NCBI GenBank assembly: GCA_964393605.1
Contig: CAYMUL010000002.1
Location: 62,001 to 126,000, forward strand
Direction: 5' to 3'
From: CAYMUL01 sp964393605
Lineage (GTDB): Bacteria > Bacteroidota > Ignavibacteria > Ignavibacteriales > Ignavibacteriaceae
Length of the DNA: 64,000 nt
Shown: piece by piece, positions 36,864 through 45,915 of the stretch
How positions within the stretch are numbered: the first letter of the stretch is position 1
How the letters are laid out: every line of letters begins with the position of its first letter
Translations under genes and position numbers: made by a program
The notes under the pieces: generated by a model
Told to the model about the DNA's origin: nothing
Seen by the model: only the letters and a program-made list of their open reading frames with translations
Database searches by the model: none

Positions 36864-37940
36864 GTGAAGAGATACACATATATACTTCTCACACTCTTTC
36901 TCGCGTTGATTGCATACGCATCAACAGATTTCCTGCATGGTATAGTCGGGCTTACAAAACTAAACGGCGACGGTTGCGTTTGCCATAGTTTAGATCCCGA
37001 ACCATCCGTTTCAGTTTCGGTTATTGGACCGACACAATTAACTCCAAATCAGATTGCAAATTATACAATTCGTGTAACGGGAGGAGCCGCAACTGTAGCG
37101 GGTTTTAACGTTGCCGCAAGATTTGGAACCGTAAATCCGATCGATACTTCGGTAAGAAAAATCGATACCGAAATTACTCATAACAATCCCAAACCGTTTT
37201 CAAACGATTCGGTGAAATGGAATTTCAGTTACAAAGCTCCCGCTCAAACCGGAAGCGATACAATCTATTCAGTTTCACTCAGCGCCAACGGTGACGGGGC
37301 TCCTTCTTTTTTAGACAAATGGAATTTTGGAAATAATTTTCCCGTTACCATCTTGAATGAAGTACCGGTTGAATTGATTTCTTTTTCTTCTGCGATTGTT
37401 GATCAAAAAGTTGTTCTTCAATGGAGAACTTCTTCCGAAAAAAATAATTTCGGGTTTGAGATTGAAAGAGCAATTTGCCAACAACATTCACCGGATCGTA
37501 ATTGGAATGTGATTGGATTTGTAAAAGGTAATGGTACGACTACAAATTTTCATGATTACAAATTCGTTGATGCGAATGTTTCGGGAAGTTTTTCGTATCG
37601 ATTGAAACAAATTGATTTCGACGGCAAGTTTGAGTATTCAAATATTGTTGAAGTGAATAACAATTTGCTTTCAAGTTTTTCACTCGAACAAAATTTTCCG
37701 AATCCATTCAACCCTTCAACATCAATACGATTCGCCAATCCTTCTCCGGGAAAAATCATCTTTAAAGTTTATGATTTAAAAGGTGAGGAAGTCGAAACGA
37801 TTGCAGAAAATTTTTATGAAGAAGGAAATTTTGCAGTTGATTGGAACGCCGGAAAATTAACTTCGGGTGTGTATGTGATTCAAGCTAATCATAACGAATT
37901 GAAAATCACAAAAAGTATCAAAGTTGTTCTTTCAAAATGA
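36864..37940 (+). CDS. Secreted reeler/choice-of-anchor-like protein with CVCH motif and T9SS domain
   Basis: 358 residues from a GTG start at 36864-36866. A signal peptide is followed by GLTKLNGDGCVCHSLDPEP with Cys38, Cys40 and His41, then a beta-sandwich (NYTIRVTGG, GFNVAARFGT, KWNFSYKAPAQTGSDTIYSV) resembling choice-of-anchor V/reeler-like domains. The shared linker (PVELISFSSAI ... FVKGNGTT ... YRLKQIDFDG) and the T9SS domain (FSLEQNFPNPFNPSTSIRF) follow. The CxCH motif is one residue shorter than the cytochrome c CxxCH site, so heme attachment is uncertain. The next gene is a paralogue overlapping by 4 nt. Confidence 0.75.
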   Translation: MKRYTYILLTLFLALIAYASTDFLHGIVGLTKLNGDGCVCHSLDPEPSVSVSVIGPTQLTPNQIANYTIRVTGGAATVAGFNVAARFGTVNPIDTSVRKIDTEITHNNPKPFSNDSVKWNFSYKAPAQTGSDTIYSVSLSANGDGAPSFLDKWNFGNNFPVTILNEVPVELISFSSAIVDQKVVLQWRTSSEKNNFGFEIERAICQQHSPDRNWNVIGFVKGNGTTTNFHDYKFVDANVSGSFSYRLKQIDFDGKFEYSNIVEVNNNLLSSFSLEQNFPNPFNPSTSIRFANPSPGKIIFKVYDLKGEEVETIAENFYEEGNFAVDWNAGKLTSGVYVIQANHNELKITKSIKVVLSK

Positions 37941-39088
37941 AGAAACATTACTCAATCGTTTTGTTTGCCGTCTTCGTATCATTTTTATTTTCGGCATTTT
38001 CAATTTTAAATTCGATTGAGAGAGTCGGCAACACACAACTGAACGGACTCGGTTGTGTGTGCCACTCCTTTTATGCAAGCCAAGATGTTCACACATGGTT
38101 TGAGGGACCGACAACACTCCACACGGGAGAAACAGCGAACTACAAAGTTTTCTTAACCGGCGGACCGGCTTTTTCGGGTGGCTATAATGTTGCGGCACGC
38201 TTCGGTACGCTCGGGTTACTTGATTCACTTTCAATTTTGCATTGGGGAGAACTCACGCAAAGAATGGCACTTCCGTTTCCATCTGCAACAGATACAATCT
38301 TTTGGGAATTCAGTTACACTGCACCCGATTCTGTTGAGTTCGATACGCTCTACGCCGCTTCACTCAGCATCGATAACAACGGCGAACCGGATTCACTCGA
38401 CCTCTGGAATTTCAGTCCCAAATTTCCAATTAGAATTTTGCCGAAAATTGTACCGGTAGAGTTGACAAACTTTTCAGGAAGTATTGAAAATTATTTTGTC
38501 ATTTTAAATTGGAAAACTGCAAGTGAAAAAAATAATTTTGGTTTTGAAATTGAGGAATCAATTAATAATTTTCAAAATGCCGCAAATAATTGGGAGGTAG
38601 TTGGATTTGTAAAAGGAAATGGAACGACTTTGGAAGACCAAGAATATTCTTTCTCAAAAAAAATCGGCGATTATAATTCGCAAATTTCTAATTCAGAGTA
38701 TTCCATAAAATTCAGATTGAAGCAAATTGATTTTGACGGCTCAGTTTCTTACTCGAATGAGATCCCAATCAATTTCTCACCCCAAAAAAATCAACCTGAA
38801 AATTTTGAGTTATTTCAAAATTATCCGAATCCGTTTAATCCATCAACAGTAATCAGTTATCAGCTTCCGGCGTCCGGTAATGTTTCATTAAAAATTTATG
38901 ATGTACTTGGAAACGAAGTTGCAACTTTGATAAATGAAGAAAAGCAGCCGGGTAATTACAATTATCGATTAACAATTTTACCAAACGGAACAGTTGGTCT
39001 CAATTATCAATTTCAAAGCGGGGTTTATTTCTACGAATTAAAGGTTGGCAATTTCACCGCGGTGAAAAAATTTATTCTGCTGAAATAG
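37937..39088 (+). CDS. Paralogous CVCH protein with T9SS domain
   Basis: 383 residues. Same plan as the upstream gene: signal peptide, NTQLNGLGCVCHSF with Cys40, Cys42 and His43, beta-sandwich (GGYNVAARFGTLGLLDSLSI), linker (VPVELTNFSGSI ... VVGFVKGNGTT ... LKQIDFDG) and T9SS domain (FELFQNYPNPFNPSTVISYQ). The sorting domain holds an extra segment, LTILPNGTVGLN, coded by a palindrome also found in an intergenic region. The ATG overlaps the previous stop by 4 nt (ATGA), so the two paralogues are translated together, probably after a tandem duplication. Confidence 0.75.
   Translation: MKKHYSIVLFAVFVSFLFSAFSILNSIERVGNTQLNGLGCVCHSFYASQDVHTWFEGPTTLHTGETANYKVFLTGGPAFSGGYNVAARFGTLGLLDSLSILHWGELTQRMALPFPSATDTIFWEFSYTAPDSVEFDTLYAASLSIDNNGEPDSLDLWNFSPKFPIRILPKIVPVELTNFSGSIENYFVILNWKTASEKNNFGFEIEESINNFQNAANNWEVVGFVKGNGTTLEDQEYSFSKKIGDYNSQISNSEYSIKFRLKQIDFDGSVSYSNEIPINFSPQKNQPENFELFQNYPNPFNPSTVISYQLPASGNVSLKIYDVLGNEVATLINEEKQPGNYNYRLTILPNGTVGLNYQFQSGVYFYELKVGNFTAVKKFILLK
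38975..39000 (+). repeat. Palindrome insertion within T9SS domain coding sequence
   Basis: The 19-base core ACCAAACGGAACAGTTGGT (38980-38998) inside the gene matches ACCAACCGGTACGGTTGGT (52241-52259), with the same flanks ATTTT and CT. The intergenic copy is a perfect hairpin; the coding copy is slightly eroded. Confidence 0.7.
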
Positions 39089-39263
39089 CTTATTAAAAAA
39101 GTCGATCTTGAACCGGCTTTGCTTCGGGATAATTTTAATTAAGATTAAACGTTTTGAGTTTCGGATTTAATTCCTTGTTCTAATATATCAATTGAATAAT
39201 TGATTCTAATCAATTATTATATGTTACAAATAGATTTTATTTATTAGTACAGGGTAAGTGTTT

Positions 39264-41636
39264 ATGGTTAGTTCAAATATTTTTTCAATTAAAAACTTAC
39301 ATCTTATCTACATAATAATTATAAGTTTATGTTATGTAGAAACATTTCCGCAAACATGGAAATTCATTGGAGGACCGCAAGGGATACGCTCCTACGATAT
39401 TCTTTTTACTAATAATGGCACATTAATAAGTTATACTTACGACAATATCTACATATCTCATAATTTTGGAGATAGTTGGGAGAAAAAAAACTATCCCACA
39501 TCGATAGGTATAATTCACAAAATCACCGAACTTAGAAATGGAAATCTCATTGGAGTATCTGAAAATGGAATTGTTTTAAGCCGAGATACTGCAAATACAT
39601 GGTCCTTGGTTAATAGTTGGTATGGTCTCCAATATGTTAGCGCAGGTAAAATCTTACAGTCAACATTCGATACAACTATTTTTTTGGCCGTGAATGAACA
39701 ATTTTACAAAAGCACAGATTTGGGAGTAACATGGCATGAAATATGGAATGGTGGTGTGATTGATGCCTATACATTAGATAAATATGGAAATATTTTCATC
39801 GGTGCACGTCCCCGCTATCTTATTAGAAGCACTGATAACGGAAGAACATTTGATACCCTAAATGTTTTTAATAACAATGGAAATGGTGAAATCTCACGAT
39901 TATTTGCGGATAATATGGGAGGGGTATTTTTCATGTCTTCAGTAGTTTATCCGACTCAAACCTACCACTATAATACAAACACAGGATTGAAGAGTATTCA
40001 AACTGGATGGATGGATCCCCCTTTAGGGGTTACGGCTGATGGTAAATTAATTTTTAAATCAAGTAATTGTATTAAAACTTATGATGCTGTAACAAAAAAT
40101 ACAACTTTGATTTCATGCCAATATTTTATTCGAGATCAATTTGCAGAGGAAGTGATTACCTATAACAATTATTGGATAGCTAATTTTCAATCTGAAAGTT
40201 TATTTCGGTCAAAGGATGACGGAAAAACGTGGAATGATATACATGAAGGTCACGGAAATAAACAAATAATATCTGTCGAAATATCTAAATCAGGCAGAAT
40301 TTTTGCGGGAACATTCGGTGCTTATTTTTGGGGTGCTTTTTACAAATCGGATAACGATGGTCAAACGTGGCAAAGAATGGCTCGAGAAAATATTGACGCA
40401 TATTTCATCGATATTGGTACATTGAAAAATGGAAGAATCATTGCAATGGGATCTTATGGAGCTTATGTTTCAGATAATAATGGTGACCAATGGGTAAATA
40501 AACCAGGCATTTCTCTTCCGTATTCACAGTTTATTAGTAGTACTGGGACTATTTATGTTGGGAATAGCTATCACGGAGTGTACATTTCTCGTAACAATGG
40601 TAATAGCTGGGTACCAGCAAACAATGGAATTAATCACGAATATTTTTTTGGTTTTGGAGAGTCATCTCGTGGAGATATTTATGGTTTCTCATGGCCAAGT
40701 GGTTTTTATAAAACAATCGATGATGGGAATAATTGGGAGTTGATATCTGATCCTCTATTCGAATACTCAAGAGTTTATTCATTGTTATCCATAGATGATA
40801 CAATCTTTGCTGGAACCTCCATTGGGTTAGTTCGAAGTAATGATGGTGGGCAGACATGGGATCGACTAAAGAGTGTACATGGTAGTGTTCAAAAAATGGT
40901 TAAATCATCTTTGGGAGATCTCATCATTCTTTTAAATAACAAAGACGTCTACGTTAGTTCTGATCGGATTATCTGGGAGAAACTATCCAATGGATTAAAT
41001 ATAGAGGAATTTGTTTACGGGATAGAATTTGATTATTTGAACAGATTATTTTTGTTCACAGACAACGGGCTTTATCGTAATGACAAATATCTGATCAAAC
41101 CAATTACTCTCGAACCGCTTAGCGGATCTACTAATTTATCAAACAATCTATATCTCAAGTGGAATTCCGTCCAAAATGCAATAAAGTATAATTTATCCGT
41201 GAGTAAGGACAGTTCATTTAATAATAATATATTTGAAAAAGAAATACTCGGAACTGAATGTCATTTAGAACAATTGGAATTTTCAACCCTATACTATTGG
41301 AAAACCATTGCGACTTTAAGTAATGGATTAAGACTAGAATCAGATCTGAATCGATTCACTACCAAAGATCCATCAAATTTCGATCTAAGACAAAACTATC
41401 CAAATCCATTCAATAGCGAAACAGAAATAATCATTGACATCACAAAAAATGCTATTGTGAATTTGGCTATATATGATTTGTTAGGACAGAAGATAATTGA
41501 ACTATTCAATCAGGAGCTATCGATTGGCACACATAAGTTTTTATGGAATGCCAATAATCAATCGAGTGGAATATATTTAATCCGACTTCAGACCAATGGA
41601 TTCTCGTTAGTTAAAAAAGCCGTACTAATAAAATAA
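39264..41636 (+). CDS. Secreted BNR-propeller protein with T9SS domain
   Basis: About 790 residues from the ATG at 39264-39266, preceded by AGGG; a GTG two codons upstream is possible. A signal/anchor segment (about 7-30) is followed by numerous BNR-like turns (ISHNFGDSWEKKNY, YKSTDLGVTWHEI, FRSKDDGKTWNDI, YKSDNDGQTWQRM, YISRNNGNSWVPA, VRSNDGGQTWDRL), suggesting two propellers, then a fibronectin-like region (LYLKWNSVQNAIKYNLS) and a divergent T9SS domain (FDLRQNYPNPFNSETEIIID). Codon use is more AT-rich than its neighbours, which may reflect separate acquisition. Confidence 0.8.
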   Translation: MVSSNIFSIKNLHLIYIIIISLCYVETFPQTWKFIGGPQGIRSYDILFTNNGTLISYTYDNIYISHNFGDSWEKKNYPTSIGIIHKITELRNGNLIGVSENGIVLSRDTANTWSLVNSWYGLQYVSAGKILQSTFDTTIFLAVNEQFYKSTDLGVTWHEIWNGGVIDAYTLDKYGNIFIGARPRYLIRSTDNGRTFDTLNVFNNNGNGEISRLFADNMGGVFFMSSVVYPTQTYHYNTNTGLKSIQTGWMDPPLGVTADGKLIFKSSNCIKTYDAVTKNTTLISCQYFIRDQFAEEVITYNNYWIANFQSESLFRSKDDGKTWNDIHEGHGNKQIISVEISKSGRIFAGTFGAYFWGAFYKSDNDGQTWQRMARENIDAYFIDIGTLKNGRIIAMGSYGAYVSDNNGDQWVNKPGISLPYSQFISSTGTIYVGNSYHGVYISRNNGNSWVPANNGINHEYFFGFGESSRGDIYGFSWPSGFYKTIDDGNNWELISDPLFEYSRVYSLLSIDDTIFAGTSIGLVRSNDGGQTWDRLKSVHGSVQKMVKSSLGDLIILLNNKDVYVSSDRIIWEKLSNGLNIEEFVYGIEFDYLNRLFLFTDNGLYRNDKYLIKPITLEPLSGSTNLSNNLYLKWNSVQNAIKYNLSVSKDSSFNNNIFEKEILGTECHLEQLEFSTLYYWKTIATLSNGLRLESDLNRFTTKDPSNFDLRQNYPNPFNSETEIIIDITKNAIVNLAIYDLLGQKIIELFNQELSIGTHKFLWNANNQSSGIYLIRLQTNGFSLVKKAVLIK

Positions 41637-41828
41637 AACCAAGACCACATTCTTTATTAAAAATTACTAAATTTATTGGAGTCTCTTCTTTTATATTTTC
41701 AACTAACTTTGGATATACGCTAATTTCTTTATTATGAATAATAACAGAATTTATGAAGCGATTTAACTTTTATTTTTGACAGCACTGATTGGAGTTTCCC
41801 TTAGTCAAGTATTACTCCCGTTCATTTC

Positions 41829-42539
41829 TTAAAACACTTTGATGAAATTAATCTGTAAATCTGTAATCGGTTTTTGAGATAGACCCGACGTAATGCTGAC
41901 TTTCCACGTTGTTTCTTCGGTAAGACTTTTATTGTATCGTGAAGTTAAGCGCACGGCGTTAATAATACTGATTAAGCGGTTCAGTAACATCCCTCCGACT
42001 ACAAATCTTAAATTGTTATTTGATCTTTGGCTTGCGAGCCACATTGTGCGATATGCTTTTCTCTCCGTTTCATTTTCCCATTTCCAAAAGTGAGTTTTCG
42101 GATCGTACATATTTTCAAATTGCCTGTAAAATGCTTTCTCATCGTTAAACTGTTCAATGCTTGTGTAGTTGCCGATGTCTGCAAAAAATTCACCGCTCTT
42201 GTTTTCAGTATTCACACTACCTTCTACTGCGGCAAAAGAGGTGTAATTATTTTTCTGCCACGAGGCGTAAGAACTCATTCCGAGGTACACGCTCCAGAGA
42301 GCCGCTTCCGCCGCAGTAAAATAATATCCACTTGAAAAATCTTCGGCGTACCATTCCCCCATTCCGGGAATTAAAGCGGAGTATAAAATTGCAAGCGCGG
42401 GTTTCTTTCTCTCTCCCGTTGCGCTAAAACTTTGAGCAGTTAAAGTTGCGTTTATCTCCGGATTTGTCTTCTCAACTTTGAATTGCGACAAACAGTTTTG
42501 AGAAATTAATATAAAAAGTATGAGCGCGAATTTTTTCAT
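41829..42539 (-). CDS. Hypothetical exported membrane protein (DUF5683-like)
   Basis: 236 residues with a signal peptide (LILFILISQNCLSQ). A hydrophobic region contains ALAILYSALIPGMGEWYAED then GYYFTAAEAALWSVYLGM, which resembles the DUF5683 family of Bacteroidota envelope proteins with an SxLxPGxGq-like motif. A second hydrophobic region near VVGGMLLNRLISIINAV follows. Function unknown. It follows mtaB by 13 nt and is likely co-transcribed. Confidence 0.6.
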   Translation of the reverse strand: MKKFALILFILISQNCLSQFKVEKTNPEINATLTAQSFSATGERKKPALAILYSALIPGMGEWYAEDFSSGYYFTAAEAALWSVYLGMSSYASWQKNNYTSFAAVEGSVNTENKSGEFFADIGNYTSIEQFNDEKAFYRQFENMYDPKTHFWKWENETERKAYRTMWLASQRSNNNLRFVVGGMLLNRLISIINAVRLTSRYNKSLTEETTWKVSITSGLSQKPITDLQINFIKVF

Positions 42540-42552
42540 GATGAATTATATC

Positions 42553-43863
42553 TTATTTGGTTAAAGTGTTGGATTCAATCGCTGAAAAAAATTTCGGCAG
42601 AGATGAATCAAAAATAATTTTCTTTAATTTATTTACTTCTTGCAGATCAAAAGGTTGGGCAACACGCAAATAATTTGAACTGAAGCCGAACATCAAACCT
42701 TCTTTGTTTTCGTTTTCGAAAATCACTTCGAGTTCCTTGCCGAAATTTTCTTTACGAAAAAGATTTCGTTTCTTCTCGCTCAAAATTCTGAGCATGTTGT
42801 TTCTCTTTTTACGCTCGAATTTATCAACGACTCTATCGAACGAAAAAGCTTTTGTATTTGCGCGTTCAGAATAAGTAAAAACGTGTAAATATGAAATAGG
42901 CAATTCGTTCAGGTATTTATAAGTCTCCAGAAAATCTTCTTCCGTTTCGCCGGGGAAACCGACAATCACATCCACACCAATCGCAATTGATTCATCGATG
43001 GATTTAATTTTTTGAACGAGTGATTTATAAAAATTCGTATCGTAACGTCTCTGCATCAATTTTAAAATTTTATCCGAACCGCTTTGCAATGGGATATGAA
43101 AATGCTTACACATTTTTCCCGAGCTACTAACGAGCCGTATAATTTCATCAGTCAATAAATTAGCTTCGATAGAACTGATTCTAATTCTATACTCCCCTTC
43201 AAGTTCAGTCAAACTTGTGAGAAGAGAATAAAAATTTTTACCGTCAAAATCATAATCGCCAACATTCACGCCGGTGAGAATAATTTCTTTATAACCCTCA
43301 TCGATTAATTGTTTGAAGTAGCGCAAAACATCTTCCGGATTTGAGCTTCTGCTTTTTCCTCTTGCGAGCGGAATTGTGCAGAAGGAACATTTGTAATCGC
43401 ACCCGTCTTGCACTTTCAAATATGCGCGCGTTCGTTCGTCTGCATCTGACGAAGATGCAATGCCGAAACTATTATTTAGTTCTTCCGTGGGAGAAACAAA
43501 GATGCAGGAAACTTCATTCTTTTGGAAAGAATCAATCAAAGAAAAGATTTCAAATTTTTCATTACTTCCCACAACCGCATCAACACCATCGATTGAAGCG
43601 ATCTCCTCTGGTTTTAGCTGCGCATAACAACCTGTAACCAGCACAAACGCGGATGGATTTTGTCGTAATGCTCGTCGAACAATTTGGCGGCATTCTCTAT
43701 CTGCGCTTGCCGTTACCGTGCAAGTATTTATTACGTACACATCAGCGGGAGAATTGAAATCAACTATATCAAAACCGTTTGCGAGAAAATCTTTTCCAAT
43801 GGTTGATGTCTCCGCAAAATTTAATTTGCAACCGAGTGTATGTAGTGCGACTGTTTTATTCAT
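42553..43863 (-). CDS. mtaB: tRNA t6A37 methylthiotransferase MtaB
   Basis: About 436 residues from MNKTVALHTLGCKLNFAE. The radical-SAM cluster motif is CDYKCSFCTIP; the second cluster uses cysteines in TLGCKLNFAE, VINTCTVTASAD and LVTGCYAQLKP. A TRAM-like tail ends the protein. MtaB adds a methylthio group to N6-threonylcarbamoyladenosine at position 37 of tRNA. The open frame extends seven codons upstream to another ATG, but that codon lies within the rpsA terminator; 43863 fits the family start. No Shine-Dalgarno sequence is visible. Confidence 0.88.
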   Translation of the reverse strand: MNKTVALHTLGCKLNFAETSTIGKDFLANGFDIVDFNSPADVYVINTCTVTASADRECRQIVRRALRQNPSAFVLVTGCYAQLKPEEIASIDGVDAVVGSNEKFEIFSLIDSFQKNEVSCIFVSPTEELNNSFGIASSSDADERTRAYLKVQDGCDYKCSFCTIPLARGKSRSSNPEDVLRYFKQLIDEGYKEIILTGVNVGDYDFDGKNFYSLLTSLTELEGEYRIRISSIEANLLTDEIIRLVSSSGKMCKHFHIPLQSGSDKILKLMQRRYDTNFYKSLVQKIKSIDESIAIGVDVIVGFPGETEEDFLETYKYLNELPISYLHVFTYSERANTKAFSFDRVVDKFERKKRNNMLRILSEKKRNLFRKENFGKELEVIFENENKEGLMFGFSSNYLRVAQPFDLQEVNKLKKIIFDSSLPKFFSAIESNTLTK

Positions 43864-43928
43864 AAAAATAAAAAAGCTGTTCATTAAAAAATTGAAATAA
43901 ATTCAAAAACATTTTCAATGAACAGCTT
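43863..43928 (-). terminator. rpsA terminator running into mtaB start
   Basis: Minus strand: AAGCTGTTCATT (complement of 43917-43928), then a loop, then AATGAACAGCTT (complement of 43874-43885), a 12-bp perfect stem, followed directly by TTTTATTTTT and the ATG of mtaB at 43861-43863. The T run qualifies it as an intrinsic terminator, but it leaves no room for a leader for mtaB. Confidence 0.8.
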
Positions 43929-43948
43929 AAAAGATTAAACCGAAATAA

Positions 43949-45838
43949 TTATTTCAAATCGAAAGCATCGTTCGAATCATCCGAAGTTGATTCGTTCGCA
44001 TTTTCCGAAGCCGCAGGTTGTGCAGTCTCTTCCGATGATCTTGAAGGTTTTTCACCTATTTCAAAATTCGGAAAATCAATCGGCTCAAAAACTCCGACTT
44101 CATAATTCTTTATATCTTCAACAGAAGCTTTTTCAAGTTTATGTCTTGAAATATAGTTTGCGATAGTTTCATCATCTTTTTCCTTCATTGCAACAATTGC
44201 CGAGAGAACTATCTTCTTGCTTTCTTTGTCGAACTCAATAACTCTTAATACAATTTTTTCGCCTACCGGGAAATGCATAGCGAGGTTCTTGATTTTCGCG
44301 GTTGAAAGCTGGCTTGTCGGAACGAATCCATCAACGTTTTGCGGAAGTTCGACGATAATTCCTTTATCGATGATTCTCCCGATGACACCTTCATATTCTT
44401 TCCCAACGGCAAATACATCTTCAAAAGTATCCCATGGATTATCGAGAATTTGTTTGTGTCCTAACGAAATTTTTCTTTGTTCGACATCAACAGCAAGAAC
44501 GATGACTTCAATTTTGTCATTCTTCTTTACAACTTCGCCGGGGTGGCGGATTTTCTTTGTCCATGAAAGATCGGAGATATGAACTAGGCCATCAATTCCG
44601 GGTTCCAATTCAACGAAGACACCAAAGTTTGTGAGGTTACGTGCTACACCGACGTGTCTTGAATCGACAGGATATTTCTGCATTAATTCATGCCATGGAT
44701 CCGGTTCGAGTTGCTTCATACCGAGCGAAATCTTTTTCTCTTCTTTATCGAGAGAAAGAATTACAGCGTCAACGATTTGTCCCATTGCAACAACTTGCGA
44801 AGGATGTTTAATATGTTGTGTCCAACTCATTTCGGAATTGTGAATCAAACCTTCAATACCCTTTTCAATCTCGATGAATGCGCCGTAGTCTGTCAGAGAT
44901 ACAACTCTTCCCGAAACTTTTTGATTGATGTTATATTTTTCTTCAATACTATCCCATGGATGCGGTAACAGTTTTTTCAAGCTAAGAGAAATTCTTCTCT
45001 TCTCTTCATCGAAATCGGTAACAACAACGTTAATGATTTGATCGAGTTTTACAACTTCGGTTGGGTGGTTAATTCTTCCCCAGCTTAAATCTGTAATGTG
45101 AACTAAACCGTCAACTCCGCCGAGATCTACGAAGACACCGAAATCGGTGATTGCTTTTACTACACCTTCAAGAATTTGACCTCTTTCCAGTTTTTCAAGT
45201 ATTGCTTTTCTCTGATCGGATAATTCTTCTTCAATTAATACCTTGTGAGAAACAACAACGTTTTCGGTAGGGATATTTACTTTCACAACTTTGAAATCCA
45301 TTTCCTGACCGACGTAATTATCGAAATCTCTTATCGGGCGAATATCGATTTGCGAGCCGGGAAGGAACGCTTCCATTCCCATAAGATCGACGACCATTCC
45401 GCCTTTAATTCTTTTAATAATTTTTCCGGGAAGAATCTCTTGTGTTTCATGTGCGCGTAGAACTTTCTCCCAAATTTTAAGGAAGTCCGCTCGTCTTTTT
45501 GATAACACCAATTCGCCGTTTTGATCTTCGACCGATTCAAGTACAACATCAATTTTTTGGCCGACTTGAAGCTCGCTGAAATTGTAGAATTCATCTTTGA
45601 CAACAGTGCCTGCAGATTTGAAACCAATGTTGACAATAACATGATCGTCTTGAATTCTGACTATTTCACCCTGAATGATCTCCCCTTCTTTTACATCTTT
45701 AAAAGATTTAGAATAGATATCTGAAAGCGCGGCAAATTCTTGCGGAGAGTATTCATCTTCTCCAATAAATTTCATTGCTTTAGTATATTCATCGTGCATC
45801 GAAACATTTTTCTTTGTTTCTAAATTGTCTTGCGACAT
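43949..45838 (-). CDS. rpsA: 30S ribosomal protein S1
   Basis: 629 residues with six S1 RNA-binding domains, shown by recurring G-x-hydrophobic-x-D/E blocks such as GVFVDLGGVDGLVHITDLSW, GAFIEIEKGIEGLIHNSEMS, GVFVELEPGIDGLVHISDLS and GIIVELPQNVDGFVPTSQLS. S1 brings mRNAs to the 30S subunit, important where ribosome-binding sites are weak, as here. The C-terminal acidic/Ser-rich tail (SRSSEETAQPAASENANEST) is lineage-specific. It lies 77 nt downstream of cmk, the classic cmk-rpsA pair, and is followed by a terminator. Confidence 0.95.
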   Translation of the reverse strand: MSQDNLETKKNVSMHDEYTKAMKFIGEDEYSPQEFAALSDIYSKSFKDVKEGEIIQGEIVRIQDDHVIVNIGFKSAGTVVKDEFYNFSELQVGQKIDVVLESVEDQNGELVLSKRRADFLKIWEKVLRAHETQEILPGKIIKRIKGGMVVDLMGMEAFLPGSQIDIRPIRDFDNYVGQEMDFKVVKVNIPTENVVVSHKVLIEEELSDQRKAILEKLERGQILEGVVKAITDFGVFVDLGGVDGLVHITDLSWGRINHPTEVVKLDQIINVVVTDFDEEKRRISLSLKKLLPHPWDSIEEKYNINQKVSGRVVSLTDYGAFIEIEKGIEGLIHNSEMSWTQHIKHPSQVVAMGQIVDAVILSLDKEEKKISLGMKQLEPDPWHELMQKYPVDSRHVGVARNLTNFGVFVELEPGIDGLVHISDLSWTKKIRHPGEVVKKNDKIEVIVLAVDVEQRKISLGHKQILDNPWDTFEDVFAVGKEYEGVIGRIIDKGIIVELPQNVDGFVPTSQLSTAKIKNLAMHFPVGEKIVLRVIEFDKESKKIVLSAIVAMKEKDDETIANYISRHKLEKASVEDIKNYEVGVFEPIDFPNFEIGEKPSRSSEETAQPAASENANESTSDDSNDAFDLK

Positions 45839-45915
45839 TATAACTCCAGTTTTGTTCTGCTTTTCATTCCGCTATCAAAAATGAGCGGCAGAAAAATTTA
45901 ATTTAACATTTGTAA

